Assembly: GCA_011391255.1 (NCBI GenBank)
Contig: JAABQV010000017.1
Span: 1-54,146 of the forward strand
DNA: 54,146 bases
Direction of reading: 5' to 3'
Source of the DNA: Dechloromonas sp.
GTDB lineage: Bacteria; Pseudomonadota; Gammaproteobacteria; Burkholderiales; Rhodocyclaceae
The translations under genes were made by a program, and so were the position numbers. The notes under the pieces are model-generated. The model searched no databases. It was given only the letters and a program-made list of their open reading frames with translations, and had not been told where the DNA came from. Each line of letters begins with the position of its first letter. Within the stretch, counting starts at the first letter, position 1. This document shows positions 18,227 through 27,147 of the stretch, piece by piece.

Positions 18227-18865
18227 TTGGCGCTGCGCATCACCGAGATTTTCTACTCCCTGCAAGGGGAGGCGTCGCGGGTTGGCCTGCCGACGGTTTT
18301 CGTGCGCCTCACCGGCTGCCCGTTGCGCTGCGTCTGGTGCGATACGGAATACAGCTTTACCGGCGGCTCGCCGGCAACGATAGCCTCGGTGTTGGCCGAA
18401 GTCGCCAAATACCCGGCACGACAGGTCTGCGTCACCGGCGGCGAACCGCTGTCACAGAAGGAATGTCTGCCGTTGCTGACAGCCTTGTGCGACGCAGGCT
18501 ACGAGGTTTCGCTGGAAACCTCGGGCGCACTCGACATTGCTGCGGTCGACCCGCGCGTTGCCCGGATTATGGATCTCAAGGCACCGGGCTCCGGCGAAAA
18601 TGACAAGAATCTCTGGCGCAACCTTGGCGTTCTGAGCCGCAACGACGAGATCAAGATTGTCATCGCCTCGCGTGGCGATTACGAGTGGGCGCGTGAAATC
18701 CTGCGCGAACGAAAGCTTGATCAACTTTGTGCCATCCTTTTCTCGCCTGCTCAGGGTCTGATCCAGGCGACTGATCTGGCCGGCTGGATACTCGAAGACG
18801 GCCTGCCGGTGCGCTTCCAGTTGCAACTGCACAAGCTGCTTTGGGGCAGTGAACGCGGCAAGTAA
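18227..18865 (+). CDS. queE: 7-carboxy-7-deazaguanine synthase QueE
   Basis: A 212-aa radical-SAM enzyme that makes 7-carboxy-7-deazaguanine from 6-carboxy-tetrahydropterin, in the queuosine/7-deazaguanine pathway. ITEIFYSLQGEA is the N-terminal signature. GCPLRCVWCDTEYSF holds the CX3CX2C cluster ligands, and VCVTGGEPLSQ is the SAM-binding GGE motif. The start is TTG at 18227, directly after the cpoB stop. queC, acting next in the pathway, is 5 kb away at 23849; queD and queF are not in the window. Confidence 0.93.
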   Translation: MALRITEIFYSLQGEASRVGLPTVFVRLTGCPLRCVWCDTEYSFTGGSPATIASVLAEVAKYPARQVCVTGGEPLSQKECLPLLTALCDAGYEVSLETSGALDIAAVDPRVARIMDLKAPGSGENDKNLWRNLGVLSRNDEIKIVIASRGDYEWAREILRERKLDQLCAILFSPAQGLIQATDLAGWILEDGLPVRFQLQLHKLLWGSERGK

Positions 18866-18912
18866 AACCGCCCGCTTTGAAGGTAAGATGCGAAGAAACT
18901 TGGGGAATGAGC

Positions 18913-19275
18913 ATGACTGAGAACCGCCGCAAATTTTCACGAATCCAGTTCCAGACCGAAGCACGTCTAAGCCTGCCGCAAGGTGAATGTGGCGTTGAAG
19001 TGCTTGATCTCTCGCTCAAAGGCGCCTTGGTTCGTAGCGAACGCTCGCTAACAAGCGCGGCTGGTAGCTTTGGTAGGCTGGTCATCCGTCTCGATGAAAT
19101 GGGTACGGTCATTCACATGGAAGTGACTGTCACCCATCACAATGGTAATGATTTCGGCCTCTCCTGCCGCGAAATTGACCTCGACAGCATCACCCACTTG
19201 CGTCGATTGGTTGAACTGAACCTTGGCGATGCGACTTTGCTTGAGCGCGAACTGAGCAAGCTGGCTACCGATTAA
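18913..19275 (+). CDS. PilZ domain protein
   Basis: A 120-aa single-domain PilZ protein, a likely cyclic-di-GMP receptor. The RxxxR-type element is RRKFSRIQF near the N-terminus and the D/NxSxxG element is DLSLKGALV; both c-di-GMP contacts are present. The ATG at 18913 is preferred over those at 18907 (ATG) or 18877 (TTG) because GGGGAA lies about 6 bases upstream. The 3' end overlaps the 3' end of the convergent livF-type gene by 4 bp. Confidence 0.85.
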   Translation: MTENRRKFSRIQFQTEARLSLPQGECGVEVLDLSLKGALVRSERSLTSAAGSFGRLVIRLDEMGTVIHMEVTVTHHNGNDFGLSCREIDLDSITHLRRLVELNLGDATLLERELSKLATD

Positions 19276-19982
19276 ATTCCCAGGTAGCGATGCCAGATGC
19301 CATGATCGGCATCCAGCTCTGTTGAAGTGCCTTGCCAGACCACTTGGCCGCGCTCGATGATCGTGTGCTGATCAGCCAGCGCAATCAGCTTTTCAACGTA
19401 TTTATCAATCACCAGTATGCTTTGTCCGGCCGCCCGCAGTTGCGCCAGGCAAGCCCAGATTTCCTCACGCACCATTGGCGCCAGCCCCTCGGTGGCTTCG
19501 TCGAGAATCAGTAAGCGCGGGTTAGTGACCAAGGCGCGGCCGATTGCCAGCATTTGCTGTTCGCCCCCGGATAGCTGATTGCCGAGATTTCTGGCTCTTT
19601 CCTTGAGGCGCGGAAACAGCGCGTAAACGCGAGCCGGCGTCCATGGCCCGGCCACTGCACGCCGATTTGCAAAAAAGGCCACCAAATGCTCGTCGACCGT
19701 AAGGTTCGGAAAACATTGCCGGCCTTCCGGCACCAGCGCAATACCAGCCCGACCAATGCGATCGGGACGCCAGCCGTTAATCCGTTCGCCAGCAAAATGG
19801 ATGCTGCCGGCCTTAACCGGCTCTAGTCCGCAAACCGCCCGCAACGTTGTCGTCTTGCCCATGCCATTGCGTCCGAGCAGCGTCGCTGCGGCACCTTCCT
19901 GCATACTCAGATCAAGGCCGAACAAAACCTGACTCGGCCCGTAGGCGACCTCCAACCCGGCAATTTCAAGAAGTAAGCTCAT
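19272..19982 (-). CDS. livF: ABC transporter ATP-binding protein, LivF type
   Basis: A 236-aa ATPase of the branched-chain (HAAT) importer class. Walker A is LLGRNGMGKTT near residue 35, the signature is NQLSGGEQQMLAIGRAL and Walker B is RLLILDEATEGLAP. LivF-type features such as LVPEGRQCFPNLTVDEHL are present. It is the last gene of a five-gene minus-strand operon and overlaps livG by 4 bp. UrtE of urea importers is similar, but no urea genes are nearby. Confidence 0.9.
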   Translation of the reverse strand: MSLLLEIAGLEVAYGPSQVLFGLDLSMQEGAAATLLGRNGMGKTTTLRAVCGLEPVKAGSIHFAGERINGWRPDRIGRAGIALVPEGRQCFPNLTVDEHLVAFFANRRAVAGPWTPARVYALFPRLKERARNLGNQLSGGEQQMLAIGRALVTNPRLLILDEATEGLAPMVREEIWACLAQLRAAGQSILVIDKYVEKLIALADQHTIIERGQVVWQGTSTELDADHGIWHRYLGI

Positions 19983-20734
19983 GATCCGTCACCCAGGTAG
20001 GCGCGGCGAACTTCAGGATCGGCACGCACTTCATCCGGCGTTCCGGTGAAGATCAACTGGCCATTAACCAACACCGAAACGCGGTCAGCCAGACGGAAAA
20101 CCGCCGCCATGTCGTGCTCGACGAGCAGGATAGTGACGTGGCGCGCCAAATGCTCAATCAACTCGACCATGCGCGCCGATTCTTCCGGCCCGGCGCCGGC
20201 CATCGGTTCGTCGAGCAGCAGCATTTTCGGTTGCGTGGCCAGCGCCATCGCCAGTTCAAGCGCCCGTTGGTCGCCATGGGCAAGATTGCCGGCAAACGTA
20301 GATACCTGTTTTTCCAGCCCAACTTGTTGAATGAATTGCTGCGCTTCTTCAAACAAACGCTGTTCTGCCGCCACCGGCTTCCAAAAGCGGAAACTGGAGC
20401 CGGCATCCGAGCGCCCCTGAACTGCCAGCGCGACATTGTCGAGTACCGAGAGCCCGCGAAAAACATTCGTAATCTGATAGGAGCGCGCCATGCCCGCTGC
20501 TACACGCTGATGCATGGAGAGCGCTGTCACATCCTGGCCAGCGAAATGAATGCTGCCGCTATCCGGTTTCAAAAAGCCGGAGACGTGATGGATGAAGGTG
20601 GTTTTGCCCGCACCGTTTGGTCCGATCAAGGCGTGAACCTCGCCGGCATCGACACTAAAATTTACCTCATTTAAGGCGTCGACCGCAGCAAAGCGCCGCG
20701 AGAGCCCGCGCACCGACAGTAATGCTTCAGCCAT
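19979..20734 (-). CDS. livG: ABC transporter ATP-binding protein, LivG type
   Basis: A 251-aa ATPase: Walker A is [11 protein letters not shown], the Q-loop region FLKPDSGSIHFAGQDVTAL follows, and NLAHGDQRALELAMALA stands in place of a standard LSGGQ signature (LAHGDQ is usual in this subfamily). Walker B is MLLLDEPMAGAG. The start is set at MAEALLSVRG (20734), since the longer frame reads back into livM. It overlaps livM by 8 bp. Confidence 0.9.
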   Translation of the reverse strand: MAEALLSVRGLSRRFAAVDALNEVNFSVDAGEVHALIGPNGAGKTTFIHHVSGFLKPDSGSIHFAGQDVTALSMHQRVAAGMARSYQITNVFRGLSVLDNVALAVQGRSDAGSSFRFWKPVAAEQRLFEEAQQFIQQVGLEKQVSTFAGNLAHGDQRALELAMALATQPKMLLLDEPMAGAGPEESARMVELIEHLARHVTILLVEHDMAAVFRLADRVSVLVNGQLIFTGTPDEVRADPEVRRAYLGDGS

Positions 20735-21674
20735 GCTGTTTCCCGAACAAGGCGGCGACACCTTTCGGCGCAAAAAGGACAATGCCCAGCAACAACAGGC
20801 CGAGGCCGATATGCCAGTGCAGCGTAAAGCCGGCGAGCACTTCTTCGAGCATCAGCAAAACCAGCGCGCCGACCAGACCGCCATACAGATAGCCAACGCC
20901 GCCGATGATCACCATCACCAACAGCGTCCCGGATTGCGTCCATTGCAACAGATGGGGACTGGCGAGGCCGGTCAGGTTGGCGAGCAGTGCACCGGCCAGA
21001 CCGGCCAGCGCACCACCGAGCACAAAGCAGCTCAGGCGATAGCGAAACACCGGATAACCGAGCGCCTCCATGCGCGTCTCGTTTTCGCGAATGGCCTGAA
21101 TAACGCGGCCAAAACGGGCGCCTGCCAGGCGACCAAGAAACAAAATACTCAAAGCAAGGCAGGCGAGGGCGGCATAGAAAAAAGCGGTATCGCTGCTTAA
21201 ACTCATGCCACCAAACGTCATCCTGCCAACCAGCGGCAAGCCGTCATCACCACCCCAGGCGCGCGCGGAAACGAAGAGGTAGTAGGCCATCTGGCCAAAA
21301 GCCAGCGTGATCATGATGAAATAAACACCGCGCGTGCGCAGACTGATCGCACCGACCAGCAGCGCAAACAGTCCGGCGACAGTCATCGCCAGTGGCAAAA
21401 CGAACAAGGCATCGCTAATCCCGCTGCTCATGCAAATTGCCGCCACATAGGCGCCAGTGCCGAAAAATGCGGCATGCCCGAGCGAGAACATGCCGCCGAA
21501 ACCGAGCACCAAATTGAGACTGGAAGCAGCCAGCGCAAAAATCAGCATGCGCGTTACCAAGCCAATGTAAAACTCCTGACCAAAGGCAGTGAGGAGATTT
21601 GGCAAAAAAACCATGGCCAACAACAGGGCGACGACTACCGGCTTTTGATAGGGGGCAGGGCGGTAAAAAGCCAT
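20727..21674 (-). CDS. livM: Branched-chain/aromatic-type ABC permease, LivM type
   Basis: A 315-aa inner-membrane permease starting MAFYRPAPYQKPVVVALLLA. Family hallmarks are NLVLGFGGMFSLGHAAFFGTG, TRGVYFIMITLAFGQMAYYL and RFGRVIQAIRENETRMEALG, the last being the coupling helix to the ATPase. The start codon overlaps the livH stop by one base. It pairs with LivH to form the importer channel. Confidence 0.9.
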   Translation of the reverse strand: MAFYRPAPYQKPVVVALLLAMVFLPNLLTAFGQEFYIGLVTRMLIFALAASSLNLVLGFGGMFSLGHAAFFGTGAYVAAICMSSGISDALFVLPLAMTVAGLFALLVGAISLRTRGVYFIMITLAFGQMAYYLFVSARAWGGDDGLPLVGRMTFGGMSLSSDTAFFYAALACLALSILFLGRLAGARFGRVIQAIRENETRMEALGYPVFRYRLSCFVLGGALAGLAGALLANLTGLASPHLLQWTQSGTLLVMVIIGGVGYLYGGLVGALVLLMLEEVLAGFTLHWHIGLGLLLLGIVLFAPKGVAALFGKQHG

Positions 21675-22588
21675 CAGGCGCGCGCCGGAAAAAGGCCTTG
21701 CGGCTTGAAAAACAGGATGCCGGCCATCAGCAGATAGATCAGGATCGAAGCCAGCGCCGGGCCAAGGTTGGCGGCCGCATCCGCCGGCAGAATAGCGCGC
21801 AGCAGGGTCGGCAAAAGTGCCCGCCCTAGCGTGTCGACCGTACCAACGATCAAACTGCCGACCAGCGCCCCGCGTATTGAACCAATACCGCCGATGATGA
21901 TGACGACAAAGGCAAGGATCAGCACGCTCTCTCCCATCCCGACCTGGACCGCGAGCAGCGGCCCGAGCAGGCCACCGGCCAGCGCACAGAGGGCAGCGCC
22001 AAAAACAAAAACAACAGTGAACAAGGCCTGAACATTGATCCCCAAAGCCTCGGTCATTTCGCGGTTGGATGCTCCGGCACGCACCCACATGCCAACCCGG
22101 CTTTTAGCGACGAGCAGATAAAGAAGGCCGGCAACAGCGATCCCGAAAGCGATGATCACCAGCCGGTAAGCCGGATAGAAAAAGCCGCCAATCTCGACTG
22201 GCCCGGACAAGGCCTCCGGCGGATTAAGCATGACCGGCTGCGCCCCCCAGATCATCCGCACCGCCTCGTTGGCGATCAAAATCAGGGCAAATGTGGCGAG
22301 CACCTGCGAGAGATGGTCACGCTTGTAAAGTTGGCGAAACAACGTCAGTTCAAGTACCAGTCCCAGCAACGCCGCAGCACCAACGCCAAGCGCCAGGCCG
22401 ATCCAGAACGAACCGCTGGCCTGCGCCGCAGCCGCCACCAGATAGGCACCAACCATATAAAGCGAGCCATGCGCCAGATTGATGCAATCCATGATGCCAA
22501 ATACCAGCGTCAGGCCGGCGGCGAGCAGGAACAGCATGAGGCCGAACTGCAGGCCGTTGAGGGCCTGCTCAAGAAACAGCTGAGTCAC
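21674..22588 (-). CDS. livH: Branched-chain/aromatic-type ABC permease, LivH type
   Basis: A permease of about 304 aa: LNGLQFGLMLFLLAAGLTLV near the N-terminus, then GIMDCINLAHGSLYMVGAY and SNREMTEALGINVQALFTVV (coupling helix). VVIIIGGIGSIRGALVGSLI follows. The GTG at 22588 overlaps the stop of the binding-protein gene by 4 bp (GTGA) and is preferred; a GTG at 22600 would add four residues. Confidence 0.9.
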   Translation of the reverse strand: MTQLFLEQALNGLQFGLMLFLLAAGLTLVFGIMDCINLAHGSLYMVGAYLVAAAAQASGSFWIGLALGVGAAALLGLVLELTLFRQLYKRDHLSQVLATFALILIANEAVRMIWGAQPVMLNPPEALSGPVEIGGFFYPAYRLVIIAFGIAVAGLLYLLVAKSRVGMWVRAGASNREMTEALGINVQALFTVVFVFGAALCALAGGLLGPLLAVQVGMGESVLILAFVVIIIGGIGSIRGALVGSLIVGTVDTLGRALLPTLLRAILPADAAANLGPALASILIYLLMAGILFFKPQGLFPARA

Positions 22589-23751
22589 TTCATCTTGCAC
22601 TGACTCACATAGGCGTCAGCATGATTGGTGAAAATGGTGCCCATCGTCTTGTTGGTGACGCGGCCTTGTGCGTCCTTGCCGATGGCGCGCAGGTAGTAGT
22701 TTTGCACCGGATAGTGATTGCTGTTGAATTTGAAATCGCCGCGTACCGACTTGAAGCGCTTGGCCTCCAGCGCCTTTTGCAGGGCCGCCTTGTCTTCGAC
22801 CCTGCCCTTCACGTCGCGCACAGCAGCGTCCATCATCAGCGCAGCATCGTAGCCTTGCGAGGCGTACAGCGAAGGCAGGCGCTTGTATTCCTTTTCGAAA
22901 TCGGCGACGAAACGCTTGTTCTCGGCGTTTTCCATGTCGTGCGCCCAGTGCGAGGAGTTGAACATGCCCATCATCGGTGCGCCAACCGCCTTGATCACAT
23001 CCTCGTCAGCCGAGAAGCCGGGGGCGCAGATCTGTGTATCGCGCGAGAGGCCAGCCGACACGAATTGCTTGACGAAATTGATACCCATGCCGCCGGGCAG
23101 GAAGAAGAACAGCGCATCCGGCTTGATACTGCGGATCTGCGCCAGTTCAGCGGCGTAATCGAGCTGGCCGAGCTTGGTGTACACCTCTTCGGCGACCTTG
23201 CCCTTGTAATAGCGCTTGAAGCCGGAGACGGCATCCTTGCCGCCCGGATAGTTCGGCGTGACGATCACGACATTCTTGAAACCCTTGTCCTGCACGTACT
23301 TGCCGACCGCTTCGTGGAGATTGTCGTTCTGCCAGGCAACGTTGAAGAAGAAGGGGCTGCACTGCTCACCCGCATATTGCGAAGGGCCGGCATTGGCTGA
23401 AATGTAGAAAGTCTTGTTCTCGAAGACGGTCGGGCCGACGGCCAGCATCAGGTTGGAGAAAACAATGCCGGTCATCAGATCGACCTTGTCCTTCTTGAGA
23501 AACTTGTCGACGACCTGCTTGGCCACGTCGGGGCTTTGCTGGTCGTCAGCAATCAGCACCTCGGCCGGCAGATCACCGAGCTTGCCATTGAGGCGCTTCA
23601 TCGCCAGATTGAACCCGTCGCGAATATCGACACCGAGGCCGGCGCCGGGGCCGGAAAGGGTGGAGACAAAGCCAACCTTGATTTTGTCAGCAGCATGAAC
23701 AGAGCCAGCTAACATCAAGGCAGCGGCAAGAGCAGTCAAACGAAGCGACAT
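22585..23751 (-). CDS. Periplasmic ligand-binding protein of a HAAT-type ABC importer
   Basis: A 388-aa class I periplasmic binding protein. The signal peptide MSLRLTALAAALMLAGSVHA gives a start at 23751; the longer frame has no support. The body begins DKIKVGFVSTLSGPGAGLGV and includes LIADDQQSPDVAKQVVDKFL and KNVVIVTPNYPGGKDAVSGF, typical of the Peripla_BP_6 fold. The first gene of the importer operon, it sets substrate choice. The sequence looks more like aromatic-acid or short-chain-compound binders than LivJ, but the ligand cannot be named. It is divergent from queC. Confidence 0.88.
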   Translation of the reverse strand: MSLRLTALAAALMLAGSVHAADKIKVGFVSTLSGPGAGLGVDIRDGFNLAMKRLNGKLGDLPAEVLIADDQQSPDVAKQVVDKFLKKDKVDLMTGIVFSNLMLAVGPTVFENKTFYISANAGPSQYAGEQCSPFFFNVAWQNDNLHEAVGKYVQDKGFKNVVIVTPNYPGGKDAVSGFKRYYKGKVAEEVYTKLGQLDYAAELAQIRSIKPDALFFFLPGGMGINFVKQFVSAGLSRDTQICAPGFSADEDVIKAVGAPMMGMFNSSHWAHDMENAENKRFVADFEKEYKRLPSLYASQGYDAALMMDAAVRDVKGRVEDKAALQKALEAKRFKSVRGDFKFNSNHYPVQNYYLRAIGKDAQGRVTNKTMGTIFTNHADAYVSQCKMK

Positions 23752-23848
23752 CAAAATCTCCGGCAATGGTTCAAAGCGGGAAATTGTAGCGCAGGAACAA
23801 GCAGATACCGGCTGAAACGAAGGCAAATTTCGGTTATATTCGCGCCCC

Positions 23849-24526
23849 ATGATGAAGAAAGCTGTCGTACTCCTCTCCGGCGGACTCGATTCCGCCACCT
23901 GCCTCGCCATTGCCCGTAGCCAGGGCTTTGAGTGCTATTGCCTGTCCTTCAATTACGGCCAGCGGCATTGCGCCGAACTGGTCGCCGCTGACCGCGTGGT
24001 CAAGGCGCTGGGTGCGGCCAAGCATCGTGTATTGAATTTCGGGCTGGCGCAGTTTGGCGGTTCGGCACTCACCGATACTAGTATCGCCGTGCCTGTTGAT
24101 GGCGTTCAACCGGGCATCCCGGTGACTTATGTGCCGGCGCGCAACACCATCATGCTTTCGCTGGCGCTGGCTTGGGCCGAGGTGCTTGGTAGCCGTGACA
24201 TTTTTGTCGGGGTCAATGCCGTCGATTACTCCGGCTATCCGGACTGTCGACCGGAATACATCGCGGCTTTCGAACAAATGGCCAATCTGGCGACCAAGGC
24301 GGGTGTTGAAGGTGCAAAACTGCACATTCATGCGCCACTGATAGCCCTCTCCAAAGCCGAGATCATCCGCCAGGGCGTCGCACTCGGTGTTGACTACGGA
24401 CTCACCGTTTCCTGTTATCAAGCCGATGAACAAGGCCGCGCCTGTGGCGTTTGCGACTCCTGCCGCCTGCGCGCAGAAGGCTTTGCCGCCGCCGGCCTCA
24501 GTGACCCGACGATCTATATCGCCTGA
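23849..24526 (+). CDS. queC: 7-cyano-7-deazaguanine synthase QueC
   Basis: A 225-aa ATP-dependent enzyme converting 7-carboxy-7-deazaguanine to preQ0. The PP-loop is [13 protein letters not shown] at residues about 7-19. [20 protein letters not shown] is a family block, and the zinc site lies in [20 protein letters not shown]. The product is a precursor for queuosine in tRNA. It stands alone on the plus strand, divergent from the ABC importer. A second ATG one codon in (23852) is equally possible. TATATT lies only 9 bases before the ATG, so a very short leader is possible. Confidence 0.95.
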   Translation: MMKKAVVLLSGGLDSATCLAIARSQGFECYCLSFNYGQRHCAELVAADRVVKALGAAKHRVLNFGLAQFGGSALTDTSIAVPVDGVQPGIPVTYVPARNTIMLSLALAWAEVLGSRDIFVGVNAVDYSGYPDCRPEYIAAFEQMANLATKAGVEGAKLHIHAPLIALSKAEIIRQGVALGVDYGLTVSCYQADEQGRACGVCDSCRLRAEGFAAAGLSDPTIYIA

Positions 24527-24527
24527 G

Positions 24528-24752
24528 TCAGCTCTCGTCGCTGGCCTTGAGGCGCGCCAGCACCAAGGGAAAAGCGGCCGAACCGAACAAGGCAACGGCT
24601 GAAACGATAAAAGCCAAGCCGGCCATCGGGTCGGCAAGCACCGGATGCAGTATGGCCCCGAAACCGAGCAGGCTGATCAAACCGATGAATAGGCTAAGCA
24701 GCCCGAGAAAACTAAGGACGACAAAGGAAACGGGATAGCGGCGCACACTCAT
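24528..24752 (-). CDS. Small hypothetical membrane protein
   Basis: A 74-aa protein with two clear hydrophobic segments (residues about 8-35 and 45-66) separated by LHPVLADPMA, and a short charged tail. I do not recognise a family. Its ATG overlaps the stop of the MidA-like gene by 4 bp, which supports it as a real, co-translated gene. It ends 2 bp from the convergent queC stop. Confidence 0.65.
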   Translation of the reverse strand: MSVRRYPVSFVVLSFLGLLSLFIGLISLLGFGAILHPVLADPMAGLAFIVSAVALFGSAAFPLVLARLKASDES

Positions 24753-25906
24753 AGACGGCGACTTTGGTCGCCAGTGGAAAAACCGAGAAGGCTATCATCA
24801 AGGCCGCGCCCGATGGCGATCACCTTGAACAATTCGCCCATCTCATGCGGCATCACCAGCTTGTTTACCGCCCCCGTTGCCCGAATGTAATCCAGCGTTC
24901 CACTTGGATTCTCGCCAAGCAGGTCGAGGATGCCGCAATTGAGCAAAAACTGACCCTGACTGGTGTAGCCAAGCAGTTCCAGGCCGCTGGCGTCGGCCGC
25001 GGCAATTATTGCCGTGAAATCGACGTGGACCGTAACATCCTGCAATCCCGGCAAATAAAACGGGTCGCCATGCGAATGGTGGCGGTAATGACACATCAGC
25101 GTGCCGCGATCGCGTTGCGGATGGTAATACTCGCGACGCGGAAAGCCGTAATCGAGCAGTAGCAACGCGCCGCGCTCCAGACGATGCCCCCATTCTGCCG
25201 CCCAGGCGCGGTTGGCGAGACTGATTTCGCTTTCAAAACCCGGCTGCAAATCACATTGGCGACCGATTTCCTCGGCAGCTGCCAGCAGAGCACCGCCGGC
25301 CGGCCGCTCGTTCCACGTGAAACGGCCATTTTCATCCAGCGCGACGCCGCGCTCGACGATCCCTTCGTCGCGCCAGGCGACGAGATGCGCTGGCATCGCA
25401 TCAAGCAGTTCATTGGCCAGCACGACACCGCTGAAATTGTCGGGCAGGCGATCTATCCATTGCACGCGGCTTAGCAAATGCGGCACTGCCGCCGACAAGG
25501 TGGCGTGCTGGCGCTCGCGCAAGTCGGCGGAGAGATCAAGAATCGAATAAGTTTCGGGGAGTTGCTGCAATGCCTCCAGCGCCAGCAAAAGATCCGCAGC
25601 CAGTCGCCCCGAACCGGCGCCTATTTCAATCACGACCGGCGCCGATGCCGCCATGATTTGCGCTACCTGGCGCGCCAGCGAACGGCCAAAAAGCGCCGTC
25701 ATTTCAGGCGCCGTAACAAAGTCACCGGCCGAACCGAATTTTCGCGCACCTGCCGCGTAGTAGCCGAGGCCAGGCGCATAAAGCGCCAGTTCCATGAAGC
25801 GCGCAAAGGATATCCAGTTGCCATGCGCGCCGATTTCACGGGCGATTTCGGCAATCAGCCTGGCACTATGCTCACAGGCGTCGGAAGAGGGTAAAGGGAG
25901 GCTCAT
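24749..25906 (-). CDS. SAM-dependent methyltransferase, MidA/NDUFAF7 family
   Basis: A 385-aa protein of the DUF185/MidA family. The visible blocks are ISFARFMELALYAPGLGYYA, GDFVTAPEMTALFGRSLARQ and VIEIGAGSGRLAADLLLALE (the SAM-binding loop). LDYGFPRREYYHPQRDRGTL follows. In mitochondria NDUFAF7 methylates an arginine of a complex I subunit; the bacterial substrate is not established. The start at 25906 (MSLPLPSSDA) is chosen because the upstream extension has no family match. A parS-like site lies within the gene at 25310. Confidence 0.88.
   Translation of the reverse strand: MSLPLPSSDACEHSARLIAEIAREIGAHGNWISFARFMELALYAPGLGYYAAGARKFGSAGDFVTAPEMTALFGRSLARQVAQIMAASAPVVIEIGAGSGRLAADLLLALEALQQLPETYSILDLSADLRERQHATLSAAVPHLLSRVQWIDRLPDNFSGVVLANELLDAMPAHLVAWRDEGIVERGVALDENGRFTWNERPAGGALLAAAEEIGRQCDLQPGFESEISLANRAWAAEWGHRLERGALLLLDYGFPRREYYHPQRDRGTLMCHYRHHSHGDPFYLPGLQDVTVHVDFTAIIAAADASGLELLGYTSQGQFLLNCGILDLLGENPSGTLDYIRATGAVNKLVMPHEMGELFKVIAIGRGLDDSLLGFSTGDQSRRL
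25310..25323. other. parS-like ParB-binding site
   Basis: GTTCCACGTGAAAC matches the universal chromosomal parS core GTTNCACGTGAAAC at every fixed position. The flanking bases are C and G where the 16-mer consensus has T and A. It lies inside the coding region of the MidA-like gene, as parS sites often do. Two further matches are at 34563 and 50125. Confidence 0.7.
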
Positions 25907-25993
25907 AGACCCGAATTTTAAGCGCCATGCGAAGCCCGACGAAGTTAGTTTCGTGCTATTTTTGGCAACTAATTTCCGGGGAAGAAAAAATCC

Positions 25994-27136
25994 ATGCGCG
26001 TCACCCAAAAAATCGTCAAAAGACCCGCCGACCTTCACGCTCAGTGCATCGCTCTGGCGGATACAAAACCTGATCTATTGCTGGTGTTTGCTGCGGTCAA
26101 CCACTTTTCGGCAGCAGATTTTGCCAAAGAGCTGCGTAGCGGATTTCCTGATGCGGCCCTGCTTGGTTGCTCGACTGCCGGAGAACTAACGTCCGAAGGC
26201 GTTGATGACGGCACCTGTACGCTGACGGCACTAAATTTTAATCAAACCAAATTGATTCAGGCACACACCACTTTGGCGGGAATGGATGATTCCTACGCCG
26301 CCGGCGAGCGTTTGGCGCGCCAGTTGCTCGCCCCCGACCTCAGAACGGTACTGGTTTTTGGCCCCGGCCTTCAGATCAACGGCAGCGCACTGGTCGATGG
26401 CATCGCCAGCATCCTCGGCAAAAATGTTCCGATTACTGGCGGCCTGGCCGGCGATGGCGGCGCTTTCAAGCAAACCTTCACCCTCGGCCCTGACGGTGTG
26501 AGTGACCACGCCATTGTCGCTATTGGACTTTGTGGCTCAGCATTGCGTTTTGGGCACGGATCTTTTGGCGGCTGGGAGGCCTTCGGCCCGGCACGGAAAG
26601 TGACTCGCTGCGCCAACAATGTTCTTTTCGAACTGGATGGAGAGCCCGCGCTGGAAGTGTACAAGCGCTACCTTGGCGAGCACGCCAAAGATCTGCCGGC
26701 CTCCGGCCTGCTTTTCCCGTTTGCGATGCTCGGCGAAGATCACAACGCCATCGGCCTGATACGCACCATACTAGGTGTTGATGAGGCGGCGGGCAGCCTG
26801 ACGCTAGCCGGTGAAATTGACCCTGATGGCTATCTTAAGTTAATGCATGCCAGCACTGACAAACTTGTAAATGGTGCCGAGTCGGCGGCAAAAGCGGCGG
26901 CTGAAATGTTCGATAATCCTGGCGAAAGCCTGGCGATTCTGGTCAGCTGCGTTGGCCGAAAGCTGGTCATGGGCAACCGGGTCGACGAAGAAGTAGAAGC
27001 GGTTGGCGAAGTTTTCGGCAGCAAGGCAGTGCTCACCGGCTTTTATTCTTACGGGGAAATCAGTCCTTTCACACCGGGATCGTCGTGCAAGCTGCACAAT
27101 CAGACCATGACTATCACCAGCCTAAGCGAGGCATGA
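25994..27136 (+). CDS. FIST domain sensory protein
   Basis: A 380-aa protein with a FIST N domain (residues about 25-215) and a FIST C domain (residues about 215-365). PDAALLGCSTAGELTSEGVD, NVPITGGLAGDGGAFKQTFT and GSFGGWEAFGPARKVTR are typical. FIST domains are thought to bind small ligands such as amino acids and usually accompany signalling proteins. The gene is 11 bp upstream of a large hybrid histidine kinase and is likely its sensor partner. It has no signal peptide, so sensing is cytoplasmic. Confidence 0.9.
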   Translation: MRVTQKIVKRPADLHAQCIALADTKPDLLLVFAAVNHFSAADFAKELRSGFPDAALLGCSTAGELTSEGVDDGTCTLTALNFNQTKLIQAHTTLAGMDDSYAAGERLARQLLAPDLRTVLVFGPGLQINGSALVDGIASILGKNVPITGGLAGDGGAFKQTFTLGPDGVSDHAIVAIGLCGSALRFGHGSFGGWEAFGPARKVTRCANNVLFELDGEPALEVYKRYLGEHAKDLPASGLLFPFAMLGEDHNAIGLIRTILGVDEAAGSLTLAGEIDPDGYLKLMHASTDKLVNGAESAAKAAAEMFDNPGESLAILVSCVGRKLVMGNRVDEEVEAVGEVFGSKAVLTGFYSYGEISPFTPGSSCKLHNQTMTITSLSEA

Positions 27137-27147
27137 GCTAGCACAAA

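Noticed and set aside
18100..18240. preQ1 riboswitch before queE
   Set aside because: queE directly abuts the cpoB stop; no leader exists.
22621..23400. 259-codon frame opposite the binding-protein gene
   Set aside because: Antisense shadow; composition bias only.
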